A stretch of 13,489 nt of DNA from Clostridia bacterium (lineage in GTDB: Bacteria; Bacillota; Clostridia; Oscillospirales; Acutalibacteraceae): contig CAAFIS010000162.1 of assembly GCA_900763035.1 (NCBI GenBank), forward strand, positions 1 through 13,489. Direction: 5' to 3'. The number at the start of each line of letters is the position of its first letter. Positions within the stretch are counted from its first letter, which is position 1. Shown in pieces: positions 1 to 7,556 of the stretch. Both the position numbers and the translations under genes were made by a program. The notes below the pieces were generated by a model, which did no database searches, was not told the DNA's origin, and worked only from the letters and a program-made list of their open reading frames with translations.

Positions 1-15
1 AAGGGAGGACACCGT

Positions 16-1374
16 ATGGATAACGACCTGTTTTTGACCGGTACCGCCGCACACGCGCTATATGCCGAGGCGGCGGCGCTGCCGATCGCGGACTATCACT
101 GCCACCTCTCCCCGCGCGAGATCTGGGAGGACCGCCCGTTCTCCGGCCTTGCCGAGCTGTGGCTCGCGCACGACCACTACAAATGGCGGCTGATGCGCAC
201 CTGCGGCATCGACGAGCAGTTCATCACCGGCGATGCGCCGTGGGACGAAAAATTCCGCCGCTACGCCGCGGCGATCGAGCAGGCGGCGGGGCATCCGCTG
301 TACCACTGGACGCACATGGAGCTTTCGCGCTATTTCGGCATAGATGAGCCGCTGTGTACCGAAAGCGCCGACCGCATCCGCCGCCGGGCAGACGAGCAGA
401 TCCGCGCCGCGTCGCTCTCTCCCCGCAAGCTCCTGCAAAACGAACGGGTGGAGGTGCTGTGCACGACCGACGCGGTAGAGGACGATCTGACGTGGCACGC
501 GCGGCTCTCCGCCGACGGCAGCCTGCCGACGCGCGTGCTGCCGACGTTCCGCACCGACGATATCCTTCGCGCCGACCGGCCGGGATACCCGGCCGTGCTG
601 CAGCGGCTGAGCGAAACGTCGGGCGTGCCGGTCACGGATCTGGATACCCTGCGCGATGCGCTGCTGCGCCGCCTGGACGCCTTTGCGGCAGCAGGCTGCC
701 GCATGAGCGACGTCGGCATCCCTCTGTTCCCCGACCGGATCGCCGACGATGCCGAGGCCGACGCGACGCTGCGCCGCGCCGCTGCGGGGGAAACGCCGGA
801 GCGCGGCGCACTGTCCGGCCTGATCGGCAACCTGACCCTGTTCCTCGGCGCACAGTACCGCCGCCATGGGATGACCGCCCAGTGGCATCTGGCCGTCACG
901 CGGGATGCGAGCACACGCCTGTATGCGCGCTGCGGCGCGGACTGCGGCGGTGACTGCGTGGGCGCGCCGGTGGACGGCGGCGCGCTGATCCGGATGCTCG
1001 ACGCGCTGGAGCAGGCGGATGCGCTGCCGCGAACGATCCTCTATTCGCTGGAGCCGTCCGGCATCGAGCGCATGGCCTCGATCGCCGCGGCCTTCCCCGG
1101 CGTGCGCTGCGGCGCGGCGTGGTGGTTCTGCGACCACAAGCGCGGCATCCGTCGGCAGCTGGAGGTGTATGCCGAAAACGCGGCGCTCGGCACCTTTCCG
1201 GGGATGCTGACCGATTCGCGCAGCTTTTTGTCGTATGTTCGGCACGATTATTTCCGCCGCGTGCTGTGCTCCCTTGCGGGCGAATGGGTGGACGGCGGCG
1301 AATATGACGCGGCGGCCGCGCACACGCTGGTGCGGCGGCTGTGCTATGACAATGCAAAGGAGATGCTGGGATGA
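16..1374 (+). CDS. uxaC: Uronate (glucuronate) isomerase, UxaC family
   Basis: This 452-aa cytoplasmic enzyme of the amidohydrolase-like uronate isomerase family should convert D-glucuronate to D-fructuronate (and galacturonate to tagaturonate), the first step of hexuronate catabolism. Visible family marks are the N-terminal HxH metal motif (H28, H30 in ADYHCHLSP), a CTTD block at about 149-152, ILYSLEP near 341-347, WWFCDHKRG at 369-377 and the hallmark GMLTDSRSFLSY at 396-407, followed by RHDYFRR. Length is close to the usual 460-470 aa. The central block normally reading like LHxGAxRN is here WHLAVTRD (290-297), so this is a divergent member. ATG 16 follows GGGAGG (3-8) with 7-nt spacing. 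The stop overlaps uxuA by 4 nt (ATGA), implying translational coupling. Only 15 nt lie upstream, so promoter and any preceding genes are unseen. The family call is firm; the exact substrate is inferred. Confidence 0.93.
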   Translation: MDNDLFLTGTAAHALYAEAAALPIADYHCHLSPREIWEDRPFSGLAELWLAHDHYKWRLMRTCGIDEQFITGDAPWDEKFRRYAAAIEQAAGHPLYHWTHMELSRYFGIDEPLCTESADRIRRRADEQIRAASLSPRKLLQNERVEVLCTTDAVEDDLTWHARLSADGSLPTRVLPTFRTDDILRADRPGYPAVLQRLSETSGVPVTDLDTLRDALLRRLDAFAAAGCRMSDVGIPLFPDRIADDAEADATLRRAAAGETPERGALSGLIGNLTLFLGAQYRRHGMTAQWHLAVTRDASTRLYARCGADCGGDCVGAPVDGGALIRMLDALEQADALPRTILYSLEPSGIERMASIAAAFPGVRCGAAWWFCDHKRGIRRQLEVYAENAALGTFPGMLTDSRSFLSYVRHDYFRRVLCSLAGEWVDGGEYDAAAAHTLVRRLCYDNAKEMLG

Positions 1375-2420
1375 AACTGACCTTCCGCTGGTTCGGGCCG
1401 GACGACCCGGTGACGCCGGCGCAGATCCGACAGATCCCGACGGTCACCGGCATCGTGTCTGCCGTGTATGACACGTCGCCCGGCGGCGTGTGGAGCGAGG
1501 AGAGCATCCGCGCCGTGCGCGACGCGGCGGCCGAAAACGGCCTTACCTTCGAGGTGGTCGAGAGCGTCCCCGTGCCGGAGGACATCAAGCTGGGCACGGC
1601 GCGCGCGGCCGATATGCTGGACGCCTATGCCGAGGACCTGCGCCGCTTGGGGCGCGCGGGCGTGCGGTGCGTGTGCTACAACTTCATGCCGGTGTTCGAC
1701 TGGCTGCGCAGTGAGCTGCACCGTCCGCAGGCGGACGGCGCGAACGCGCTGGCCTACGATCACGAAACGGTGCTGCGCATGGATCCGCTGTCCGGCGACC
1801 TGTCGCTACCCGGCTGGGATCAAAGCTACGGCCAAGCGGAGCTGAAGAGCCTGCTTTCGGCCTATGCGACGCTGGGAGAGGACGGCCTGCGCCGCAACCT
1901 GCACACGTTTTTGGAGGCCGTGATCCCCGCGGTGCGCGCGGCCGGGATCCGGATGGCTATCCACCCGGACGATCCGCCGTGGGGGATGTTCGGCCTGCCG
2001 CGGATCGTGTCGAACGCTGACGATCTGCGCCGCCTGCTGTCCATGGCGGACGATGAAGCGAACGGCATCACGTTCTGCACAGGATCGCTGGGCGCAGATC
2101 CGCGAAACGACCTTCCCGTGATGGCGGCCGAGTTCGCCGACCGCATCCCGTTCGCCCATCTGCGCAACATCCGCCGCACCGGCGTGCGCCGGTTCGAGGA
2201 GGTCGGGCACCCGACCGCGTGCGGCTCGCTCGATCTGTACGGCGTAGCGCGGGCGCTGGTCACGCACGGGTTCGACGGCTATGTGCGGCCGGATCACGGC
2301 CGCATGATCTGGGGCGAGGACGGCCGCTGCGGCTACGGCCTGTTCGACCGCGCACTGGGCGCGACGTATCTGGCCGGACTGTTCGAAGCATTGGAAAAGG
2401 AGTTTTGTCACCATGGATAA
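1371..2420 (+). CDS. uxuA: D-mannonate dehydratase UxuA
   Basis: The 349-aa product belongs to the mannonate dehydratase family (TIM barrel, divalent metal), which dehydrates D-mannonate to 2-keto-3-deoxy-D-gluconate. Seen in order: CYNFMPVFDW (102-111), IHPDDPPWGMFGLPRIV (197-213), FCTGSLG (235-241), FAHLRNI (261-267), and GYVRPDHGRMIWGE (303-316) followed by GYGLFDRALGATYLAGL. The likely metal and catalytic residues of the family (H198, C236, H263, R306, D308, H309, and a Tyr around 322) are all present, so it should be active. It is shorter than E. coli UxuA (394 aa) but in the range I recall for Firmicutes versions. The start codon sits inside the uxaC stop (ATGA) and has AAAGGAG at 1356-1362. 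The 3' end overlaps the next start by 8 nt. Function is supported by both motifs and the UxaC neighbour. Confidence 0.95.
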   Translation: MKLTFRWFGPDDPVTPAQIRQIPTVTGIVSAVYDTSPGGVWSEESIRAVRDAAAENGLTFEVVESVPVPEDIKLGTARAADMLDAYAEDLRRLGRAGVRCVCYNFMPVFDWLRSELHRPQADGANALAYDHETVLRMDPLSGDLSLPGWDQSYGQAELKSLLSAYATLGEDGLRRNLHTFLEAVIPAVRAAGIRMAIHPDDPPWGMFGLPRIVSNADDLRRLLSMADDEANGITFCTGSLGADPRNDLPVMAAEFADRIPFAHLRNIRRTGVRRFEEVGHPTACGSLDLYGVARALVTHGFDGYVRPDHGRMIWGEDGRCGYGLFDRALGATYLAGLFEALEKEFCHHG

Positions 2421-3234
2421 GATCATTGCGATCACGGGCGCCGGCGGCGTGCTTTGCTCCGCCTTTGCGGCGCATCTGGCCAAAAACGGCGCGCGCGTGG
2501 CGCTGCTCGACATCAACGCGGCAGCAGCCGAGGTAGCCGCCGAAAAGATCAACAAAGACGGCGGCCGGGCAGCGGCATTTTATTGCGACTGCCTCGACCG
2601 TGCCTCGGTCGAGGCGGCGCACGCGGCCGTGCTGTCCGCCTTCGGGCCGTGCGATGCCCTGATCAACGGCGCGGGCGGCAACAGCCCCCGCGCCACCACG
2701 GCACACGAAACGTATGCGCCGGGCGACGAGGAGGAACAGGATGCGCTGACGTTTTTCGGCATCCCGGCCGAAGGGTTCGACTTCGTGTTCGACCTCAACC
2801 TCAAAGGCGTGCTGCTGCCCAGTCAGGTCTTTATCCCCGATATGCTGCAGGGCGGCGGCAGCGTACTGAACATCAGCTCCATGAACGCCTACCGCCCGCT
2901 GACCAAGATCCCCGCCTATTCCGCGGCCAAGGCGGCGGTGAGCAACCTGACGCAGTGGATGGCCGTGCATTTTGCGGGCGCGGGGATCCGCGTCAACGCG
3001 ATCGCGCCCGGCTTTTTCGTCACCGGGCAGAACCGGGCGCTGCTGTTTGACGAAAACGGCGCGCCCACGCCCCGCACCGACAAGATCCTGCGCGCCACGC
3101 CGATGGGACGGTTCGGCCGGCCGGAGGAGCTGCTGGGCGCGGTGGAGTTTTTGCTCGACGAGCAGGCGTCCGGCTTCGTGACCGGCGTCACGCTGCCGAT
3201 CGACGGCGGTTTTTCCGCCTACGCGGGGGTGTGA
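2413..3234 (+). CDS. SDR-family D-mannonate/fructuronate oxidoreductase (YjmF/UxuB-like)
   Basis: This is a 273-aa short-chain dehydrogenase. It probably reduces D-fructuronate to D-mannonate with NAD(P)H, the step between UxaC and UxuA. The Rossmann glycine motif is TGAGGVLC (8-15), where the usual third Gly is Cys. NGAGGN follows at 85-90. The catalytic set is N129, S155/S156 (NISSMNAY) and YSAAK with Y169 and K173. PIDGGFSAYAGV closes the C-terminus, as I remember for SDR mannonate oxidoreductases such as B. subtilis YjmF/UxuB. This is a different fold family from E. coli UxuB, so it is a non-orthologous replacement. Between uxuA and a second sugar module, context strongly supports fructuronate reduction, though substrate cannot be proven from an SDR sequence. 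AAGGAG (2397-2402) lies 10 nt before ATG 2413, inside the uxuA coding end. Confidence 0.85.
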   Translation: MDKIIAITGAGGVLCSAFAAHLAKNGARVALLDINAAAAEVAAEKINKDGGRAAAFYCDCLDRASVEAAHAAVLSAFGPCDALINGAGGNSPRATTAHETYAPGDEEEQDALTFFGIPAEGFDFVFDLNLKGVLLPSQVFIPDMLQGGGSVLNISSMNAYRPLTKIPAYSAAKAAVSNLTQWMAVHFAGAGIRVNAIAPGFFVTGQNRALLFDENGAPTPRTDKILRATPMGRFGRPEELLGAVEFLLDEQASGFVTGVTLPIDGGFSAYAGV

Positions 3235-3236
3235 GC

Positions 3237-4100
3237 ATGATCGACAGAACACAGGTACGCATCTCCGCCTTTGCCGACGAGGCGGGCGACACGACCGACG
3301 AGCAGATCGCCGCGCTGCGCCGCAACGGCCTTGACGGCATCGAGCTGCGCGGCATCAACGGCAAAAACGTCTGCGATCTGACCGAGCGGGAGGCCGCAGA
3401 GCTGCGCCGCCGCTTGGACGACGCCGGGCTTTCGGTGTGGGCGATCGGCTCGCCGATCGGCAAAACGACGATCGGCGAGGATGACTTTGCCGCCGAAGGC
3501 GAGCGTCTGCGCCGCACACTGGCGCTGGCGGACATCCTCGGCGCACGGCGCATTCGGCTGTTCTCGTTCTATCTGCCCGCAGGGCAGACGCCGCAGGACG
3601 TACACGGCGAGGTCGTCGACCGTCTGGGCGCCTTCTGCGCGATCGCGCAGGGCAGCGGCATCCGTCTGTGCCACGAGAACGAGAAGGCCATCTACGGCGA
3701 CACGGCCGCCCGCTGCCGGGCGCTGCTGGACGAGGTACCGGCCCTTTTCGCCGTGTTGGATCCGGCCAATTTCGTGCAGTGCGGGCAGGATTCCCTGAAC
3801 GCTTGGGCGCTGCTGCGCGGCCGGGTGGACTATCTGCACATCAAGGATGCACGCCCCGACGGCACGGTAGTCCCGGCCGGCGAGGGCGCGGGACACGTCG
3901 CGCAGATCGTGGCGGCCTATCTGGCGGACGGCGGGCGCGCCTTCACGGTAGAGCCGCATCTGTTCGGCTTCGACGGCTTGGCCGCGCTGGAGCGTGCGGG
4001 CGAACACAGCCGCATCGCACCGCGGTGGGCGGACGCGAGCGCGGCCTTCGATGCCGCGTGCGGCGCACTTGATCGGATCCTGAGGGAGGAGCAGACATGA
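3237..4100 (+). CDS. Sugar phosphate isomerase/epimerase-like TIM-barrel protein (first copy)
   Basis: The 287-aa protein has the xylose-isomerase-like TIM-barrel (AP endonuclease family 2) pattern of sugar isomerases and epimerases. Conserved strand-end residues fit a metal site: E147 in CHENEK (145-150), D175 in LDPANF, H201 in LHIKDA (200-205) and E239 in VEPHL, plus a GEG at 215-217. The substrate is unknown; a keto/hydroxy epimerase, isomerase or lyase step on a uronate-derived sugar is a reasonable guess from the uxaC-uxuA neighbourhood. An in-frame GTG at 3231 overlaps the previous stop (GTGA) and would add two residues, but the G-run at 3224-3229 suits ATG 3237 better. The 3' end overlaps the next gene by 4 nt. 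It differs clearly from the neighbouring TIM-barrel gene, so the two are unlikely to be a recent duplication. Confidence 0.82.
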   Translation: MIDRTQVRISAFADEAGDTTDEQIAALRRNGLDGIELRGINGKNVCDLTEREAAELRRRLDDAGLSVWAIGSPIGKTTIGEDDFAAEGERLRRTLALADILGARRIRLFSFYLPAGQTPQDVHGEVVDRLGAFCAIAQGSGIRLCHENEKAIYGDTAARCRALLDEVPALFAVLDPANFVQCGQDSLNAWALLRGRVDYLHIKDARPDGTVVPAGEGAGHVAQIVAAYLADGGRAFTVEPHLFGFDGLAALERAGEHSRIAPRWADASAAFDAACGALDRILREEQT

Positions 4101-4840
4101 AGATCGGCGCACAGCTTTATACCGTCAGGCAGCATATGCAGAGCCTGGACGATCTGACGCAGACGCTGGAGCGGATCGCGGATATCGGCTACACGACCGT
4201 GCAGGTATCCGCCGCCTGCCCGTTCGCGCCGGAATGGCTGCGCGGGCAGTTGGCGCGCACCGGGCTTGCCTGCGTGCTGACGCACACACCGGCAGACCGG
4301 CTGCTGGCAGATCCCGCACAGGTGGCGGCGGAGCACGACGTGTTCGGCTGCCGCTATGTCGGCCTTGGCTATCACGCCATGGGCAGCGAGGAGGACTACG
4401 GGCGCTTCCTTGCCGACTACCGCCCGGTGGCGCGCACGCTGCGCGAGCACGGGAAGTATTTTATGTACCACAACCACGCCGGTGAGCTGGCCGAGCTTTC
4501 CGGCCGCACGGTGCTTGCCCGCATGGCGGACGATCTGCCCGCCGAGGACATGGGGTTCACACTGGACAGCTACTGGATCGCTATGGGCGGCGGCGATCCG
4601 GTCGATTGGATCCGCACGCTGTCCGGCCGCATACCGTGCGTACATCTGAAGGACCGCGCCGCGGACGACCGGATGGCCGTGGTCGGTGAGGGCACGCTGC
4701 CCTTCGACCGCATCTTGGCCGCCGCCGAAGCGGCAGGCACGCAGTACCTGCTGGTGGAGCAGGACGACTGCTACGGCGAAGACCCGTTTTCCTGCCTTGC
4801 CCGCAGCTATAAAAACCTGCACGCGATGGGTCTTGACTGA
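4097..4840 (+). CDS. Sugar phosphate isomerase/epimerase-like TIM-barrel protein (second copy)
   Basis: This 247-aa protein is another xylose-isomerase-like TIM barrel, shorter than its upstream neighbour. It opens with KIGAQLYTVR (2-11), a common start in this family. It carries MYHNHAGEL (123-131), LDSYW (156-160, D157), CVHLKD (181-186, H183), a GEG at 197-199 and LVEQDD (219-224, E221), which together fit the usual Glu/Asp/His/Glu metal site. Members act as epimerases, isomerases, dehydratases or 3-keto-glycoside-processing enzymes, usually beside Gfo/Idh/MocA dehydrogenases, as here. The specific reaction is not deducible. GGGAGGAG at 4084-4091 lies 5 nt before the ATG, and the start overlaps the preceding stop (ATGA), indicating coupling. 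The next gene follows after 18 nt. Confidence 0.83.
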   Translation: MKIGAQLYTVRQHMQSLDDLTQTLERIADIGYTTVQVSAACPFAPEWLRGQLARTGLACVLTHTPADRLLADPAQVAAEHDVFGCRYVGLGYHAMGSEEDYGRFLADYRPVARTLREHGKYFMYHNHAGELAELSGRTVLARMADDLPAEDMGFTLDSYWIAMGGGDPVDWIRTLSGRIPCVHLKDRAADDRMAVVGEGTLPFDRILAAAEAAGTQYLLVEQDDCYGEDPFSCLARSYKNLHAMGLD

Positions 4841-4858
4841 GAAACGGAGGGAAAAACG

Positions 4859-6046
4859 ATGAGCAAAAACGATACGCTGCGCATGGGGATCATCGGCGTG
4901 GGCAACATGGGCACCGGCCACGCCAAGAACATCTTGGCCGGGCGCTGCCCGCGGATCCGGCTGACCGCCGTGGCGGACATCGCCCCGGCGCGTCTGACCT
5001 ATTTTGAAAAGGAGATCTCCGCCGAGCCGGCGCGCTTTTCGACGGCGGAGGAGATGCTCGACAGCGGGCTGATCGACGCGTGCATCGTGTCGGTGCCGCA
5101 CTACGACCATGTGCGGTACGCCGTGGCGTGTATGCAGCGCGGCATCCACGTGATGGTGGAAAAGCCGGCGGGCGTATACACCGCCGCCGTGCGCGAGATG
5201 AACGCCGAAGCGGACCGGCACCCGGACGTCGTGTTCGGCATGATGTTCAACCAGCGCACCGATCCCGTGTACCGCAAGCTGCGCGAGCTGGTGCAGAGCG
5301 GCCGCTACGGCCGGATCCGCCGCGTCAACTGGATCATCACCGACTGGTACCGCCCGCAGGCATATTACGACAGCGGCGACTGGCGCGCCACATGGAGCGG
5401 CGAGGGCGGCGGCGTGCTGCTCAACCAGTGTCCGCATCAGTTGGATCTTCTGCAATGGATCTGCGGGCTGCCCGTGCGCGTGGACGCGCATATGCGCTTC
5501 GGTCAGTGGCACGACATCGAGGTCGAGGACGACGTGACGGCGTATCTGGAATTCGAGGGCGGCGCGACCGGCGTGTTCGTCACCTCCACCGGCGACGCGC
5601 ACGGCACCAACCGGCTGGAGATCCAGATGGACGGCGCACGGCTGATCGCCACGCCGGGCAAGCTGTCCGTGCTGGAATATGACGAGAGCGAGCCGGAATT
5701 TTCCGCACACGACACCGCCCCGTTCGCCACCGTCGGCGCGCATGAGGTGCCGGTCGCGACGGACGGGGAAAACCCGCAGCACGTCGGCGTGCTGGGTGCC
5801 TTTGCCGGTGCGGTGCTCGACGGCACGCCGCCGATCGCCGACGGGCGCGAGGGCATCCGCGGGCTGACGCTGTCCAACGCCATGCACCTGTCCGCCTTCC
5901 TCGGCCGCCCCGTGGAGATCCCGTTCGACGAGCAAGAGTTTTACGATCTGCTGATGGCACGCGTCGCGACCTCCCGCCGCAAGACGGGCGGTGCGGCGGA
6001 TGCTGCCCCGGCGGACACGGCCGGCACTTACGGCGGCACGCACTGA
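4859..6046 (+). CDS. Gfo/Idh/MocA-family oxidoreductase (first tandem copy)
   Basis: The 395-aa NAD(P)-dependent dehydrogenase has an N-terminal Rossmann domain (about 8-125) with GVGNMG at 13-18 and the signature VMVEKP ending at 103, where the Lys is characteristic of the family. The C-terminal domain carries MMFNQRTDP (128-136), AYYDSGDWRATW (168-179) and GGGVLLNQCPHQLDL (183-197); H193 is the likely catalytic His. The family oxidises or reduces a sugar hydroxyl, often at C3 of a glycoside or at an inositol position. Residues after about 370 form a low-complexity Ala/Gly/Thr tail (SRRKTGG...GGTH). GGAGGG at 4846-4851 precedes ATG 4859 by 7 nt. It is followed after 18 nt by a close paralogue, so the pair likely acts in one pathway, perhaps at two steps or on two substrates. 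Confidence 0.9.
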   Translation: MSKNDTLRMGIIGVGNMGTGHAKNILAGRCPRIRLTAVADIAPARLTYFEKEISAEPARFSTAEEMLDSGLIDACIVSVPHYDHVRYAVACMQRGIHVMVEKPAGVYTAAVREMNAEADRHPDVVFGMMFNQRTDPVYRKLRELVQSGRYGRIRRVNWIITDWYRPQAYYDSGDWRATWSGEGGGVLLNQCPHQLDLLQWICGLPVRVDAHMRFGQWHDIEVEDDVTAYLEFEGGATGVFVTSTGDAHGTNRLEIQMDGARLIATPGKLSVLEYDESEPEFSAHDTAPFATVGAHEVPVATDGENPQHVGVLGAFAGAVLDGTPPIADGREGIRGLTLSNAMHLSAFLGRPVEIPFDEQEFYDLLMARVATSRRKTGGAADAAPADTAGTYGGTH

Positions 6047-6064
6047 ACGCAGAGGAGGAGCCGG

Positions 6065-7243
6065 ATGGATACGGTCAGACTGGGGCTGATCGGCATCGGC
6101 AACATGGGCTCGGCGCATCTTTCCTGCATCGGGGGCGGGCTGGTGCGCGGGCTGCGCGTCGATGCCGTGTGCGATATTGACCGCGGGCGGCTGGACGCCG
6201 CGCGGAGCAAATACCCGCACCTGCGCGCCTACGACGACCCGCAGGCGCTGATCGCCGACGACGGGCTGGACGCCGTGCTGATCGCCGTGCCGCACCGGGC
6301 GCACGCGGCGCTGGGGATCCGGGCGTTCTCCCGCGGGCTGCACGTGCTGTGCGAAAAGCCGCTGGACGTCAGCACCACGCAGGCACAGGCGCTGATCCGT
6401 GCGGCGGAGGACAGCGGGCGCGTGTTCGGCATCATGCTCAACCAGCGCACGGATCCGCTGTTTGCCCGCGCACGGCAGCTGGTGCAGAACGGAGAACTGG
6501 GCGCGCTGCACCGCACGGTGTGGATCGTGACGAACTGGCTGCGCTCACAGCGGTATTACGACAGCGGCGGCTGGCGCGCCACCTGGCGCGGTGAGGGCGG
6601 CGGCGTGCTGCTCAATCAGGCACCGCACCAGCTCGATCTTTGGCAGTGGATCTGCGGGATGCCCGCCGCGCTGTCCGCCGTCTGCGACACGGGCAAATAC
6701 CATCGGATCGAGGTGGAGGACGACGCGACCGTTTTGGCCCGTTTTACGAACGGGGCGACCGGCGTGTTCGTCACCACCACCGGCGACTGTCCCGGCACGA
6801 ACCGGCTGGAGATCGACGGCGAGCGCGGCAAGCTCGTGCTGGAGCACGGCGAGCTGCACCTGTGGCAGACCGCCGCCCCGTGCGCCGAGCTGATTGCCGA
6901 CGCGCCGGGGATGTCGCCGGACGGCGGCTGCACACACACGGTATACCGCCCGAACGCGCCCGCGTCGGCGCACCGCGGCATTTTGCAGAACTTCACCGAT
7001 GCCGTGCTGCACGGCACGCCGCTGCTGGCCCCCGGCGCAGACGGCCTGAATGAACTGATGCTCTCGAACGCCGCATACCTGTCGGCATGGCAGGGCGGCG
7101 CATGGGTCGATCTGCCGCCGGACGGTGCGCTGTTCGATCGGCTGCTCGAGCAGCGGGCGGCGGCCTCCGCCGAACACGGCGGCACGCCCGCCGGCACAGC
7201 CCCTGCCGACGGCTACAGCAGCCGCTGGTCGGTGAATTGGTGA
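6065..7243 (+). CDS. Gfo/Idh/MocA-family oxidoreductase (second tandem copy)
   Basis: This 392-aa paralogue of the preceding gene is the last gene of the uronate operon. It has GIGNMG at 10-15, CEKP ending at 99, MLNQRTDP (124-131), YYDSGGWRATW (164-174) and GGGVLLNQAPHQLDL (178-192, likely catalytic H188). Blocks shared with copy one are nearly identical around the active site, while the Rossmann N-terminus and substrate-side regions differ, which fits an old duplication with altered specificity. One plausible pairing is oxidation of a sugar hydroxyl by one copy and reduction after rearrangement by the other, with cofactor recycling; this is inference. AGGAGGAG at 6053-6060 lies 4 nt before the ATG. 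A short Gly/Ala/Thr-rich C-terminal extension (after about 375) again looks unstructured. No strong terminator follows immediately; the first hairpin with a T-tract is some 310 nt downstream. Confidence 0.9.
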   Translation: MDTVRLGLIGIGNMGSAHLSCIGGGLVRGLRVDAVCDIDRGRLDAARSKYPHLRAYDDPQALIADDGLDAVLIAVPHRAHAALGIRAFSRGLHVLCEKPLDVSTTQAQALIRAAEDSGRVFGIMLNQRTDPLFARARQLVQNGELGALHRTVWIVTNWLRSQRYYDSGGWRATWRGEGGGVLLNQAPHQLDLWQWICGMPAALSAVCDTGKYHRIEVEDDATVLARFTNGATGVFVTTTGDCPGTNRLEIDGERGKLVLEHGELHLWQTAAPCAELIADAPGMSPDGGCTHTVYRPNAPASAHRGILQNFTDAVLHGTPLLAPGADGLNELMLSNAAYLSAWQGGAWVDLPPDGALFDRLLEQRAAASAEHGGTPAGTAPADGYSSRWSVNW

Positions 7244-7260
7244 GCCGATCCCGTCATTTC

Positions 7261-7503
7261 CTCGGCGATACCGCTTTCTGTAGGTCCATCAAACATATCG
7301 CGAGCTCTCTTGGGGAGAGGCCTCATGAGCAGGCTGCTCGAACGGCGAAAACGGACGGCGGCCTGCTTGCGGCGCTGCTTTCCAAGGCAGAGGCAGGAGC
7401 GGCTTTTATCGTATTTGCGGCTTGCCCGACCGACGCCGTGCTTTTCGGCATATTCCGTTAGGGATCGGCGATAGGCCGTGTCCTGCGGTATGCTCTTGCT
7501 CAT
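7261..7503 (-). pseudogene. Remnant of an IS transposase N-terminus (helix-turn-helix part)
   Basis: On the minus strand, reading from 7503, the translation begins MSKSIPQDTAYRRSLTEYAE and continues KHGVGRASRKYDKSRS. This matches the remembered N-terminal helix-turn-helix of a transposase family common in gut Clostridia (IS3/IS481-like, AYRxxLxxYAExHGVxRASRKY). After about 36 residues the match fails: where YIYFW would be expected the sequence reads CLCLG, and a one-base loss there would explain the change of frame. The rest, to about 7261, is not recognisable, and no catalytic DDE part is present. It abuts the 3' end of the uronate operon and is less GC-rich than its surroundings. I read it as a decayed, truncated insertion sequence. 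The downstream limit is approximate; the surviving part is 7396-7503. Confidence 0.55.
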
Positions 7504-7556
7504 GAGAGATACGCCTGCCTTCGCTGAGCCTGTGATGCAGCTTGACATCAGCACAT

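Noticed and set aside
58..1323. 421-codon minus-strand frame opposite uxaC
   Set aside because: It is a codon-bias shadow of uxaC, with low-complexity translation and no family features.
3917..6511. 864-codon open frame on the minus strand
   Set aside because: It runs opposite the TIM-barrel and Gfo/Idh/MocA genes, which have clear motifs and ribosome binding sites. Its translation is Arg/His/Val/Gln-rich without domains, a typical artefact of GC-rich DNA.
7087..7461. 124-codon + strand frame crossing the end of the second Gfo/Idh/MocA gene
   Set aside because: It overlaps the real gene out of frame and the transposase remnant, with no conserved features.
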